DNA of 64,000 nucleotides from contig NZ_CP101750.1 in the NCBI RefSeq assembly GCF_026810505.1, positions 7,118,515-7,182,514 of the forward strand, read 5' to 3'. Positions 25,152-33,440 of the stretch are shown piece after piece. Numbering within the stretch: position 1 is the stretch's first letter; each line of letters opens with the position of its first letter. Under the pieces are notes generated by a model. It saw only the letters and a program-made list of their open reading frames with translations. It ran no database searches and was not told where the DNA came from. The position numbers and the translations under genes are program-made. This DNA comes from Streptomyces sp. Je 1-369 (GTDB lineage Bacteria; Actinomycetota; Actinomycetes; Streptomycetales; Streptomycetaceae).

Positions 25152-25658
25152 GTGACTTCGAGTCCGACACCGGGTCTCACCCGGTTCAACGCTTTGGAGG
25201 AGGCCGCGGCCACCGCCGCCCTCCACGAGGCCTGCGCCTCTTCGGCTTGGGGAAGCAAACTGCTTGCCCAGCGCCCCTACCCCACCGTCGAAGCCCTCTT
25301 CGTCGCGAGCGACGCCGCCATGGCCGAGCTCACCGCCGAGGATCTGGCCGAGGCGATGGCGGGGCACCCGCCGATCGGCCGCCCGAAGCCGGGGGACCCG
25401 ACCTCCGCCCGCGAACAGCGCGGCATGGCCGGGGCCTCCGAGGAGCTCAAGGCCGAACTGCTCGAACTGAACCTGGCCTACCAGGAGAAGTTCGGTCACG
25501 TCTTCCTGATCTGCGCGACCGGCGCGACCGCCGAGTTCATGCTCGGCCAGCTCAAGATCCGGATCGAGAACGAGGCGGAGGGAGAGCGCGAGATCGTCCG
25601 CAGCGAACTGGGCAAGATCAACCGCATCCGCCTGACCCGCCTCGTGGAAGCTTCGTAG
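25152..25658 (+). CDS. uraD: OHCU decarboxylase
   Basis: Converts 2-oxo-4-hydroxy-4-carboxy-5-ureidoimidazoline to S-allantoin, third step of urate breakdown. The 168-residue protein has the expected motifs: FNALEEAAA at the start, HPPIGRPKPGD with the catalytic histidine near 72, SAREQRGM, and the YQEKFGHVFLICATG block near 115-130. GTG 25152 follows GGAGG. First gene of the operon uraD-uraH-uricase-permease. It is slightly longer in its N-terminal half than the minimal form of the family but complete. Confidence 0.93.
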   Translation: MTSSPTPGLTRFNALEEAAATAALHEACASSAWGSKLLAQRPYPTVEALFVASDAAMAELTAEDLAEAMAGHPPIGRPKPGDPTSAREQRGMAGASEELKAELLELNLAYQEKFGHVFLICATGATAEFMLGQLKIRIENEAEGEREIVRSELGKINRIRLTRLVEAS

Positions 25659-25690
25659 CAGCTCGTAGAAGCTCGTTGAAGCCCGTAGAA
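25640..25690 (+). repeat. Tandem repeats of about 10 bases between uraD and uraH
   Basis: GCTCGTAGAA, GCTCGTTGAA, GCCCGTAGAA and earlier variants follow each other from the end of uraD to the ribosome-binding site of uraH. Confidence 0.75.
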
Positions 25691-25704
25691 GAAGGAAACG
25701 ACGC

Positions 25705-26112
25705 ATGAGCACGGAAACGACCGCTTCGGTGTCCACGCACATCCTGGACACCAGCATCGGCCGCCCCGCCGAGGGCGTCACCATCTCCCTGTCCGCCCGC
25801 AGTGGTGCAGGTGAGGAGTGGAAGGCGCTCGGCGGCAGCGCGACCGACGCGGACGGGCGCTGCAAGGACCTGCCGGCCCTGCCGGAAGGCACCTCGCACG
25901 TACGCCTCGACTTCGAGACCGAGGCGTACTTCCTGACCAAGAACAATCAGCAAGCCGAGGCGCAGCAGGACGCCCCCGCGAATCGGGACAGCGATGCGAC
26001 CGGAGCGTTCTTCCCGGAGGTGGCGATCACATTCGCCGTCAAGCCGGGCGAGCACTACCACGTACCGCTGCTGCTCAACCCGTTCGGCTACTCCGTTTAC
26101 CGAGGGAGCTAG
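25705..26112 (+). CDS. uraH: 5-Hydroxyisourate hydrolase (transthyretin-like)
   Basis: Hydrolyses 5-hydroxyisourate, the product of uricase, to OHCU. The 135-residue protein starts with STHILDTSIGRPAEGV, which carries the active-site histidine, and ends in the diagnostic tetrapeptide YRGS; HYHVPLLLNPFGYSVYRGS covers the conserved C-terminal strand and second histidine. ATG 25705 follows AAGGAAACG. The uricase gene starts six bases after its stop. Confidence 0.95.
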   Translation: MSTETTASVSTHILDTSIGRPAEGVTISLSARSGAGEEWKALGGSATDADGRCKDLPALPEGTSHVRLDFETEAYFLTKNNQQAEAQQDAPANRDSDATGAFFPEVAITFAVKPGEHYHVPLLLNPFGYSVYRGS

Positions 26113-26117
26113 CAGAC

Positions 26118-27050
26118 ATGCCCACCATTCTGGGACAGAACCAGTACGGCAAGGCTGAGAACCGGGTCGTAAAGATCACGCGGGACGGCGACACCCACCA
26201 CATCAAGGACCTGAACGTCTCCGTCGCCCTCTCCGGCGACCTGGACGACGTCCACTACAACGGCTCGAACGCCAACTGCCTGCCGACGGACACGACGAAG
26301 AACACCTGCTTCGCGTTCGCCAAGGAGTACGGCATCGAGTCCGCCGAGCAGTACGGCATCCACCTCGCCCGGCACTTCGTGGACAGCCAGCCCTCGATCC
26401 ACCGCGCGCGGATCCGGATCGAGGAGTACTCCTGGGAGCGCATCGGCGGCTCCGACAGCAACGCCAAGTTCATCGGCGCCGACGAGGTCAACCACTCCTT
26501 CGTCCGCAAGGGCCAGGAGACGCGGCTCGCCCAGATCACGTACGACGGCCAGAACTTCGAGGTCCTCTCGGGTCTGAAGGACCTGACCGTGATGAACTCC
26601 ACGAACTCCGAGTTCTGGGGCTTCATCAAGGACAAGTACACGACCCTCAAGGAAGACTACGACCGCATCCTCGCCACCTCCCTGTCCACCTGGTGGCGGC
26701 ACAACTGGACCAACGACGAGCAGCGCATGCCGAGTTGGGAGCGGTCGTACGAGCAGGCGAAGAAGCACATCCTGCACGCCTTCGTGGAGACCTACTCCCT
26801 CTCCCTGCAGCAGACGCTCTACCAGATGGGCTCGCGGGTCATCAACAACCGCAGCGAGATCGACGAGATCCGCTTCTCCGCGCCCAACAAGCACCACTTC
26901 CGTCAGGACCTCTCGCCCTTCGGCCTCGACAACGAAGCCAAGGACGGAGCCGTCTACTACGCCGCCGACCGCCCGTACGGCCTGATCGAGGCCACGATTC
27001 TGCGGGACGGCGTCGAGCCGAAGATCCCGGTCGACATGACCAACCTCTGA
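26118..27050 (+). CDS. Urate oxidase (uricase)
   Basis: Cofactor-free oxidase that turns urate and O2 into 5-hydroxyisourate and H2O2. The 310-residue length and tandem T-fold pattern fit bacterial uricases; recognisable blocks include the early GKAENRVVKI, NTCFAFAKEYGI, the NSTNSEFWGF block with its substrate-binding region, and the late SAPNKHHFRQDLSPFGL. ATG 26118 has GGGAG upstream. It lies between uraH and a purine permease, and peroxide from it is the likely reason for shared control with katA. Confidence 0.96.
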   Translation: MPTILGQNQYGKAENRVVKITRDGDTHHIKDLNVSVALSGDLDDVHYNGSNANCLPTDTTKNTCFAFAKEYGIESAEQYGIHLARHFVDSQPSIHRARIRIEEYSWERIGGSDSNAKFIGADEVNHSFVRKGQETRLAQITYDGQNFEVLSGLKDLTVMNSTNSEFWGFIKDKYTTLKEDYDRILATSLSTWWRHNWTNDEQRMPSWERSYEQAKKHILHAFVETYSLSLQQTLYQMGSRVINNRSEIDEIRFSAPNKHHFRQDLSPFGLDNEAKDGAVYYAADRPYGLIEATILRDGVEPKIPVDMTNL

Positions 27051-27060
27051 CGCGGGATGC

Positions 27061-27094
27061 GCGCCCCCGTCCCGCCCGCAGTGGGCGGGGGCGC
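27061..27094 (+). terminator. Hairpin between uricase and permease genes
   Basis: CCCGCCC-GCAGT-GGGCGGG (27071-27089) is flanked by GCGCCCCCG / CGGGGGCGC, giving alternative long stems. It may attenuate or set mRNA stability between uricase and permease rather than end the operon completely. Confidence 0.55.
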
Positions 27095-27118
27095 GCCACA
27101 CCGGAGGGAACATCCGCA

Positions 27119-28546
27119 ATGGCACAGCCTGCAACGGGGCCGGCAGCAGCCGAAGGCCCGGGTTCCGCCCCATCGGACACAGCCGAAACAGCTGACGAGC
27201 AGTCAACTGCCGACTGTCATCCGGTGGATGAGAAGCTCCACCCCTCGCGGCTCGTCCCCGCCGCACTCCAGCACATCGCCGCCATGTACGCGGGTGTGGT
27301 CACCCCTCCGCTCATCATCGGCCAGGCCTGCGGCCTGGACACCGTGGCCCAGACCCGGCTCATCGCCGCCGGACTGCTGATCGCCGGTCTCGCCACCATC
27401 CTGCAGACCCTCGGCGTCAAGGGCTTCGTCGGCAACCGCCTGCCGTTCGTGAACGCCGCGTCCTCGGCGGGCATCGCGCCCATCCTCGCCATCGCCGAGA
27501 CCAACGCCAAGGGCGACCAACTCCCCGCGATATACGGCGCGGTGATGGTCGCGGGCGTCTTCTGCCTCGCCGTCGGACCCTTCTTCGGCAAGCTGCTCCG
27601 CTTCTTCCCGCCGCTCGTCACCGGCGTCGTCATCACCCTCATCGGCGTCACGCTGATGCCCGTGCCCGTGAAGTGGGCGCAGGGCGGCGACGACACCGAC
27701 CCGACCTTCGGCGACATGAAGTACCTGGCGCTCGCCGCCTTCACGCTCGTCGTGATCCTGCTCTTCCAGCGATTCGGACGCGGCTTCCTCAAGCAAGTCG
27801 CCCTGCTCGCGGGCATGTTCATCGGAACGCTCGCCGCGATCCCGTTCGGCATGGCCGACTTCACATCGGTGCAGACGGCCCCGCTCGCCGCCCTGCCCAC
27901 GCCGTTCGCCGCCGGCGCCCCCATCTTTCAGCCCGCCGCGATCCTCTCGCTCTGCATCGTGATGCTGGTCCTGATGACCGAGTCCGCGGCCGGCATGCTC
28001 GCCCTCGGCGAGATCTGCGAGCGCAAGACCGACGGGAGGACCATCACCCGCGGCCTGCGCACCGACGGCATCGCCACCCTGGTGGGTCCCGTCTTCGGCG
28101 GCTTCCCCACCTCGGCCTTCGCGCAGAACGTCGGCGTGGTCTCACTGACCCGCGTACGCAGCCGCTACGTCGTCGCGGTCGCGGGCGGCGCGCTCATCGT
28201 GCTCGGCGCCTTCCCGGTGCTCGGCGCCGTCGTGAACGTCGTCCCCATGCCGGTCCTCGGCGGTGCGGGCATCGTCCTCTTCGGCTCCATCGCGGTCAGC
28301 GGCATCCGCACGCTCTCCGAGGCGGGCCTCGACGACAGCTCCAACATCATTCTGGTGGCCGTGGCGCTCGGGGCGGGCATCATCCCGCTCGCCGCCCCCA
28401 CCTTCTACGCGGAGTTCCCCGCCTGGGCGCAGACCGTACTCGGCTCCGGCATCAGCGCGGGCGCGCTCGTCGCGGTCACGCTCAACCTGTTCTTTCACCA
28501 TCTCGGCACCCGTGGCTCCACGGCCGCGGCACTCAAATCTTCCTAG
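27119..28546 (+). CDS. Purine permease, nucleobase:cation symporter-2 family
   Basis: Proton-coupled importer of xanthine/urate (NCS2 family), 475 residues with about 14 membrane segments starting near residue 48. Family landmarks are the QHIAAMYAGVV segment and the signature around TESAAGMLALGEI, followed by NVGVVSLTRVRSRYV. Being directly after uricase it probably brings in urate or xanthine. ATG 27119 follows GGAGGG. A paralogue lies 1.7 kb downstream, on the other side of the deaminase gene. Confidence 0.92.
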   Translation: MAQPATGPAAAEGPGSAPSDTAETADEQSTADCHPVDEKLHPSRLVPAALQHIAAMYAGVVTPPLIIGQACGLDTVAQTRLIAAGLLIAGLATILQTLGVKGFVGNRLPFVNAASSAGIAPILAIAETNAKGDQLPAIYGAVMVAGVFCLAVGPFFGKLLRFFPPLVTGVVITLIGVTLMPVPVKWAQGGDDTDPTFGDMKYLALAAFTLVVILLFQRFGRGFLKQVALLAGMFIGTLAAIPFGMADFTSVQTAPLAALPTPFAAGAPIFQPAAILSLCIVMLVLMTESAAGMLALGEICERKTDGRTITRGLRTDGIATLVGPVFGGFPTSAFAQNVGVVSLTRVRSRYVVAVAGGALIVLGAFPVLGAVVNVVPMPVLGGAGIVLFGSIAVSGIRTLSEAGLDDSSNIILVAVALGAGIIPLAAPTFYAEFPAWAQTVLGSGISAGALVAVTLNLFFHHLGTRGSTAAALKSS

Positions 28547-28595
28547 GGTCATGCCGTGCCCACATCGCAACGCCACCAGTAGAGAAGGAAGCACC

Positions 28596-29996
28596 ATGGC
28601 TGCACCGGCAACCCAGGAAGGCGCCGTAGAGCGCATCGTCATCGAGAACGCCGCGATCGCGACGGTCGACGCCAACGACACCGAGTACGCCTCGGGATAC
28701 GTGGTCGTCGCCGGGAACAGGATCGAGTCGATCGGCGCCGGCAAGGCCCCCGAGGGCCTCGCGAACGTCGTACGCCGTGTCGACGCCACCGGCCACCTCG
28801 TCACCCCCGGCCTGGTCAACACGCACCACCACTTCTACCAGTGGATCACCCGGGGCCTGGCCACGGACCACAATTTGTTCAACTGGCTGGTGGCGCTGTA
28901 CCCGACGTGGGCGCGCATCGACGAGCAGATGACGTACGCGGCCGCGCAGGGCTCCCTCGGCATGATGGCCCGCGGCGGTGTCACCACGGCCATGGACCAC
29001 CACTACGTGTTCCCGCAGGGCTCCGGCGACCTCTCCGGGTCGATCATCCGTGCCGCCTCCGAGATGGGCGTCCGCTTCACCCTGGCCCGCGGCTCCATGG
29101 ACCGCAGCGAGAAGGACGGCGGCCTGCCGCCGGACTTCGCCGTCGAGACCCTGGAGGGCGCGCTCGCCGCCACCGAGGAGACCGTCAAGAAGCACCACGA
29201 CGCGTCCTTCGACGCGATGACGCAGGTCGCCGTCGCGCCGTGCTCGCCGTTCTCGGTCTCCACCGAACTCCTCAAGCAGGGCGCCGAGTTGGCCCGACGC
29301 CTGGGTGTGCGTCTGCACACCCACGGCAGCGAGACGGTCGAGGAGGAGAAGTTCTGCCACGAGCTGTTCGGCATGGGCCCGACCGACTACTTCGAGTCCA
29401 CCGGCTGGCTCGGTGAGGACGTGTGGATGGCGCACTGCGTCCACATGAACGACTCCGACATCGAGGCGTTCGCCCGTACGAAGACGGGTGTCGCCCACTG
29501 TCCGTCCTCCAACGCCCGCCTCGCCGCCGGCATCGCCCGCGTCCCCGACATGCTCAAGGCGGGCGTCCCCGTCGGCCTCGGCGTCGACGGCACCGCGTCC
29601 AACGAGTCCGGCGAACTCCACACCGAGCTGCGCAACGCCCTGCTGATCAACCGCCTCGGCGCCCACAGGGAAGCCGCCCTCAACGCCCGTCAGGCCCTGC
29701 GCCTCGGCACGTACGGCGGCGCGCAGGTCCTCGGCCGCGCCACGCAGATCGGCTCCCTGGAAGCCGGCAAACTCGCCGACCTGGTGCTCTGGAAGATCGA
29801 CGGCATCGGGCACGCCTCGATCGCCGACCCGGTGACCGCCATCGTCTTCGGCGCGGCGGCCCCCGTCACCCTCTCCCTCGTCAACGGCAAGCCGGTCGTC
29901 GAGAACGGCACCCTGCTGCACGCCGACGAGGACGCCATCGCCCGCTCCACCCGCGAGCAGGCCCAGCGTCTCGCGCGGATCGCCGCCGAGAGCTGA
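28596..29996 (+). CDS. 8-Oxoguanine deaminase (amidohydrolase)
   Basis: Zinc-dependent amidohydrolase of 466 residues; it most likely converts 8-oxoguanine to urate, which feeds the uricase pathway next to it. Metal and substrate residues are visible: HHHFYQW near 78-84, HGSETVEEEKF near 251, HCVHM near 285 and GVDGTASNES near 329. The sequence is close to 8-oxoguanine deaminases; guanine deaminase or TrzN/AtzB-type activity are alternatives. ATG 28596 follows GAGAAGGAAG. It lies 49 bases after the permease, so it is probably in the same transcript. Confidence 0.87.
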   Translation: MAAPATQEGAVERIVIENAAIATVDANDTEYASGYVVVAGNRIESIGAGKAPEGLANVVRRVDATGHLVTPGLVNTHHHFYQWITRGLATDHNLFNWLVALYPTWARIDEQMTYAAAQGSLGMMARGGVTTAMDHHYVFPQGSGDLSGSIIRAASEMGVRFTLARGSMDRSEKDGGLPPDFAVETLEGALAATEETVKKHHDASFDAMTQVAVAPCSPFSVSTELLKQGAELARRLGVRLHTHGSETVEEEKFCHELFGMGPTDYFESTGWLGEDVWMAHCVHMNDSDIEAFARTKTGVAHCPSSNARLAAGIARVPDMLKAGVPVGLGVDGTASNESGELHTELRNALLINRLGAHREAALNARQALRLGTYGGAQVLGRATQIGSLEAGKLADLVLWKIDGIGHASIADPVTAIVFGAAAPVTLSLVNGKPVVENGTLLHADEDAIARSTREQAQRLARIAAES

Positions 29997-30007
29997 ACCC
30001 GAGAACT

Positions 30008-30107
30008 CCGGTCAGGGGGGACGGCCCTTGACCGGACTTGAGCAGCCGAGCGGGCTGCTCAAGTGCCGCCCCGGAACGCGGCCCAAAGCTTCGCGTTCCC
30101 GGGGCGG
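30008..30107 (+). terminator. Three successive hairpins after the deaminase gene
   Basis: (1) CCGGTCA (30008-30014) with TGACCGG (30029-30035); (2) ACTTGAGCAGCC-GAGCG-GGCTGCTCAAGT (30036-30064), a perfect 12-base stem; (3) CCGCCCCGGAACGCG (30066-30080) with CGCGTTCC-C-GGGGCGG (30092-30107), 15 pairs with one bulge. They may be a terminator array or a leader structure of the second permease gene. Confidence 0.6.
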
Positions 30108-30232
30108 TCAGCACTACCTGGGCGCATTTCCACAACTGCATACCGAGCAAGTCCTTGCACCACGCACCACCTCCCAGAAGCGAAAAGTGCCGGCGGCCCC
30201 GCCGGGACCGGAAAACAACCGGAGGAGCCACA

Positions 30233-31741
30233 GTGGCCACTCAGCCCAGGTTCACCAAGCAAGGCAACACCCCGGACCCAGAGACCGACGACGGGTCCAT
30301 ACGTACCGACGACGGGTCCATACGCACCGACGGGGCGACACACCCCGTCGACGAGAAGCTCCCCGCCCTGAAGATGGCGACCACCGGCCTCCAGCACGTG
30401 GCCGCCATGTACGCCGGAGTCGTCGCGCCGCCGCTCATCGTCGGCGCCGCCATCGGACTTTCGCCCAAGGACCTCACCTTCCTCACCGGCGCCTGCCTCT
30501 TCACCGCGGGCCTCGCCACGTTCCTCCAGACCCTCGGCTTCTGGAAGATCGGCGCCCGGCTTCCCTTCGTCAACGGCGTCACGTTCGCCGGTGTCGCCCC
30601 GATGATCGCGGTCGTCGAATCGACCGACAACAAGGACGACGCGCTGCCCATCATCTTCGGCGCGGTGATCGTGGCGGGCGTTCTCGGCTTCATCGCCGCC
30701 CCGTTCTTCTCGAAGATGATCCGCTTCTTCCCGCCGGTCGTCACCGGCACGGTCATCACCCTCATCGGCATCTCGCTGATGCCGGTCGCCTTCGGCTGGG
30801 CGCAGGGGCCCGTCCCCGGCGCCGACGACTACGGCTCGATGAAGAACCTGGGCCTCGCCGGTCTCACCCTCGTCGTCGTCCTGCTGCTGCGCCGCTTCAC
30901 CACCGGCTTCGTCAAGCAGATCGCGGTCCTGCTGGGCCTCGTCATCGGCACGCTCATCGCCATCCCGTTCGGCGTCACGGACTTCGGCCCGGTCGGCGAC
31001 GCGGACGTCGTGGGCTTCCCGACGCCGTTCCACTTCGGCGCCCCGCAGTTCGCGGCCGCCGCGATCGTCTCGCTCTGCGTCGTCATGGTCGTCTCGATGA
31101 CCGAGTCGACGGCCGACATGCTCGCCCTCGGTGAGATCGTGGACCGTCCCGCCGACGAGAAGACCATCGCCGCCGGGCTGCGCGCCGACACCCTCGGCTC
31201 CGCGGTCAGCCCGCTCTTCAACGGCTTCATGTGCAGCGCCTTCGCGCAGAACATCGGCCTGGTCGCGATGACGAAGATCCGCAGCCGGTACGTGGTCGCC
31301 GTCGGCGGCGGCTTCCTCGTCCTCATGGGCCTCTGTCCGATGGCGGCCTCGCTCATCGCGGTCGTGCCGCGCCCCGTGCTCGGCGGCGCGGGCGTCGTCC
31401 TGTTCGGCTCGGTCGCGGCGAGCGGCATCCAGACACTGGTCAAGGCGAACCTGGAGAAGGACAACAACGTCCTGATCGTCGCCGTCTCGCTCGCCGTCGG
31501 CCTCATCCCGATCGCGGCGCCGGAGTTCTACCACGCGTTCCCGGAGACCGCGAAGATCATCCTCGACTCGGGCATCTCGACGGGCTGTGTGGCCGCCGTG
31601 CTCCTCAACCTGGTCTTCAACCACATCGGCAAGGGCCGCGAGGAGGACGACGTGACGGCACCGATGGAGCCGGGCGGCGAGATCGCGGAGACGCGCGTGC
31701 CGGGCCAGGGCAAGGGACGAAGCGAGGCGGTAGCGCACTGA
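30233..31741 (+). CDS. Second purine permease, NCS2 family
   Basis: 502-residue paralogue of the permease at 27119, same membrane layout and signature (TESTADMLALGEI; NIGLVAMTKIRSRYV). The segment order and VDEKLPALKMATTGLQHVAAMYAGVV start are close to the first copy, but the N-terminus carries a 7-residue repeat (DDGSIRT twice, 21-base units near 30286-30327) and the C-terminal tail is longer and charged. GTG 30233 follows GGAGGAG. It has its own long structured leader (29997-30232), so it may be controlled separately from the uricase operon. Substrate, urate or xanthine, cannot be told. Confidence 0.9.
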   Translation: MATQPRFTKQGNTPDPETDDGSIRTDDGSIRTDGATHPVDEKLPALKMATTGLQHVAAMYAGVVAPPLIVGAAIGLSPKDLTFLTGACLFTAGLATFLQTLGFWKIGARLPFVNGVTFAGVAPMIAVVESTDNKDDALPIIFGAVIVAGVLGFIAAPFFSKMIRFFPPVVTGTVITLIGISLMPVAFGWAQGPVPGADDYGSMKNLGLAGLTLVVVLLLRRFTTGFVKQIAVLLGLVIGTLIAIPFGVTDFGPVGDADVVGFPTPFHFGAPQFAAAAIVSLCVVMVVSMTESTADMLALGEIVDRPADEKTIAAGLRADTLGSAVSPLFNGFMCSAFAQNIGLVAMTKIRSRYVVAVGGGFLVLMGLCPMAASLIAVVPRPVLGGAGVVLFGSVAASGIQTLVKANLEKDNNVLIVAVSLAVGLIPIAAPEFYHAFPETAKIILDSGISTGCVAAVLLNLVFNHIGKGREEDDVTAPMEPGGEIAETRVPGQGKGRSEAVAH

Positions 31742-31881
31742 GCCCCCGGTTACAGCCCCCCGGTCGCAACACCCGCTCACAGCCCCCGGTCTCATCCCCC
31801 GGGTACAGCTCACGGCACACCTACGCAGTTCCCTCGCGCGGTCAGGTCCCGCGCGAGGGAACGCTCATTCCTGCACGTTGC

Positions 31882-32796
31882 TCAGCCGTCGATGTCCATC
31901 GCGTCGTCGCCGCCGCTCTTGACGACCTTGATGACGTTGCCGCCCGCGTCGCACAGCTCCGCGCGGACGACGTAACCCGCCTGGATGCCCTTCCAGAAGA
32001 TGACTTCCTGTTGCTGGGCGAAGGACGTGGTCCCCAACGTGTCCACCAGGTCGATCCCGCCGGGCGCGTGGATCACGTACCGCCAGCCGCTGCCGTCGGG
32101 CTGCCGCGCCCAGTCGGGCACGTACCCGCCCGGCGAACGGGTCGTGCTGACGAACCCCGTCCGCTGCAGGAGCTTCTGGTAGTGCCGCAGGCTCGCGGGC
32201 AGCTTCTCGTTCCAGGGCTTGAAGCCCTTGCCGAGGATCTGGTCGGGCGTCCTGCCGTCCCAGCGGTACAGGGGTTCGTTGTCCTTGCGATACCGCAGCG
32301 GCGGCACGTCGCGCCCCTGCTTCCTGTCCTCGCGCATCGACTTCACCTTGCCGGGGTCGATGCCGTAGGTGCTGTCACCGAACCCCGCCGCGGCCTGCGG
32401 AGTCGGCGTGGTGGATCGGGGGTGCTTGCCGCGCTCGGCCATGAACGACGGGTAGTCGTACTCACCCGCCTCCGAGTCCGTGCCCCCGTCCGACAGCTCC
32501 TCCGCGTCGGAGAAGTCCAGCCGGTCGACGTCCATGGCCGTCGCGTCCTGACCGCCCGCGCGCTGCACCACGGCCTCCTCGGCCCGCTGATGGCCGCAGC
32601 CCGCACCGTGCTGGTGCTGCTCCTGCCCGGCGGGCTGCCCGGCCCGGCGGAGCATCTGGACGACGGCGGCGTTGCCCGCCGCGCCCTGGAGGGCGAGCAG
32701 CCCGTTGAGCGGGGCGTCGGCCGGGGCCGCGGGTCTGCGGGCCGTGGTCCGCGCTTTCGCGGCGTCGTGCTTTCCGGCGTGGTCGTGGTCGCGCAA
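31882..32796 (-). CDS. ADP-ribosyltransferase toxin-like protein with LQ-AGN leader
   Basis: 304 residues. Residues about 33-51 are LLALQGAAGNAAVVQMLRR, a motif common at the front of Streptomyces proteins linked to contractile injection systems. A low-complexity acidic linker follows. The C-terminal part (about 175-282) reads as a mono-ADP-ribosyltransferase: LYRWDGR with R178, FVSTTR with the S-T-S type strand at 216-220, and QQQEVIFWKGI with a Q-x-E motif (Q262, E264). Q-x-E rather than E-x-E is the form seen in the DNA-guanine-modifying pierisin/scabin group. No signal peptide is seen. TTG 32796 follows GGAGGAG; the longer GTG 32826 start is less likely. No immunity gene is obvious. Confidence 0.75.
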   Translation of the reverse strand: MRDHDHAGKHDAAKARTTARRPAAPADAPLNGLLALQGAAGNAAVVQMLRRAGQPAGQEQHQHGAGCGHQRAEEAVVQRAGGQDATAMDVDRLDFSDAEELSDGGTDSEAGEYDYPSFMAERGKHPRSTTPTPQAAAGFGDSTYGIDPGKVKSMREDRKQGRDVPPLRYRKDNEPLYRWDGRTPDQILGKGFKPWNEKLPASLRHYQKLLQRTGFVSTTRSPGGYVPDWARQPDGSGWRYVIHAPGGIDLVDTLGTTSFAQQQEVIFWKGIQAGYVVRAELCDAGGNVIKVVKSGGDDAMDIDG

Positions 32797-32993
32797 CGGG
32801 GCTCCTCCAGGTACAGAGCCACCCACTCTTCCCGCCTGCCCGCCCTCCGGTCCAGGAACCGAAGGGCAGTCTTACGTGCAGTCTTCGCTGTCCGGGTGGC
32901 CTTCCGCTACCGGCTACTCCCGCGCGCCGGACCCCGGGACGGCGTGACCTGACGGACAGCGATGGGGAGCAGGGAAGGGCTGAGCCGCCGCCG

Positions 32994-33422
32994 TCAGGGG
33001 TGGTCGTACCAGGAGAACGCGGCGATCCGCCAGCCCTCCGGCGTGCGGACGAACTGCATCGTCTTCGTGCCGCCGCCCTTGAACGGTTCGCCGTCCATGA
33101 CGCCCGCCTTGGCGTACTCGCCGAACCGGCACGCGATGTCGCCGACGATGTCGGTGCGTTCCGAGATCTCCCATTCGGCGAACTCGACCAGGCGGCCGTC
33201 GGCGAGCAGGCGTTCGCGGGGCTCGATGAACTCCTCCACGGTGTAGGCCGCGTACTGCGGTCCTGTCACGACGATCACGCCGCCGGGCAGCATGAGCCGA
33301 CGGATCCTGGCGACGTCCGCGGCCTTCCCGCCACGGTTGTCGAAGGCTCCGAAGAATTCGGCGGTCAGTGCGTCGATTTCAGCCTTGGGGTGCTCGGCCG
33401 CGGGTATCTCGATCTCGGACAT
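32994..33422 (-). CDS. NTF2-like (DUF4440/SnoaL-type) protein
   Basis: 142-residue protein with the cone-shaped NTF2-like pattern: N-terminal helices, RRLMLPGGVIVVTG, TVEEFIEPRERLL, and the final strands TKTMQFVRTPEGWRIAAFSWYDHP. Such proteins are ligand-binding or small isomerases; no catalytic pair can be named. It stands alone between the toxin-like gene and a secreted protein on the same strand. Function unknown. Confidence 0.75.
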   Translation of the reverse strand: MSEIEIPAAEHPKAEIDALTAEFFGAFDNRGGKAADVARIRRLMLPGGVIVVTGPQYAAYTVEEFIEPRERLLADGRLVEFAEWEISERTDIVGDIACRFGEYAKAGVMDGEPFKGGGTKTMQFVRTPEGWRIAAFSWYDHP

Positions 33423-33440
33423 GCCGGGACCGTAACACCC

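Noticed and set aside
30121..30145. IclR-type site TTTCCACAACTGCATA before the second permease
   Set aside because: Only the left half matches the gcl operator; the right arm is not complementary.
30059..31813. 584-residue minus-strand frame
   Set aside because: Antisense to the second purine permease; Asp/Glu/Arg/His-rich with no domain pattern.
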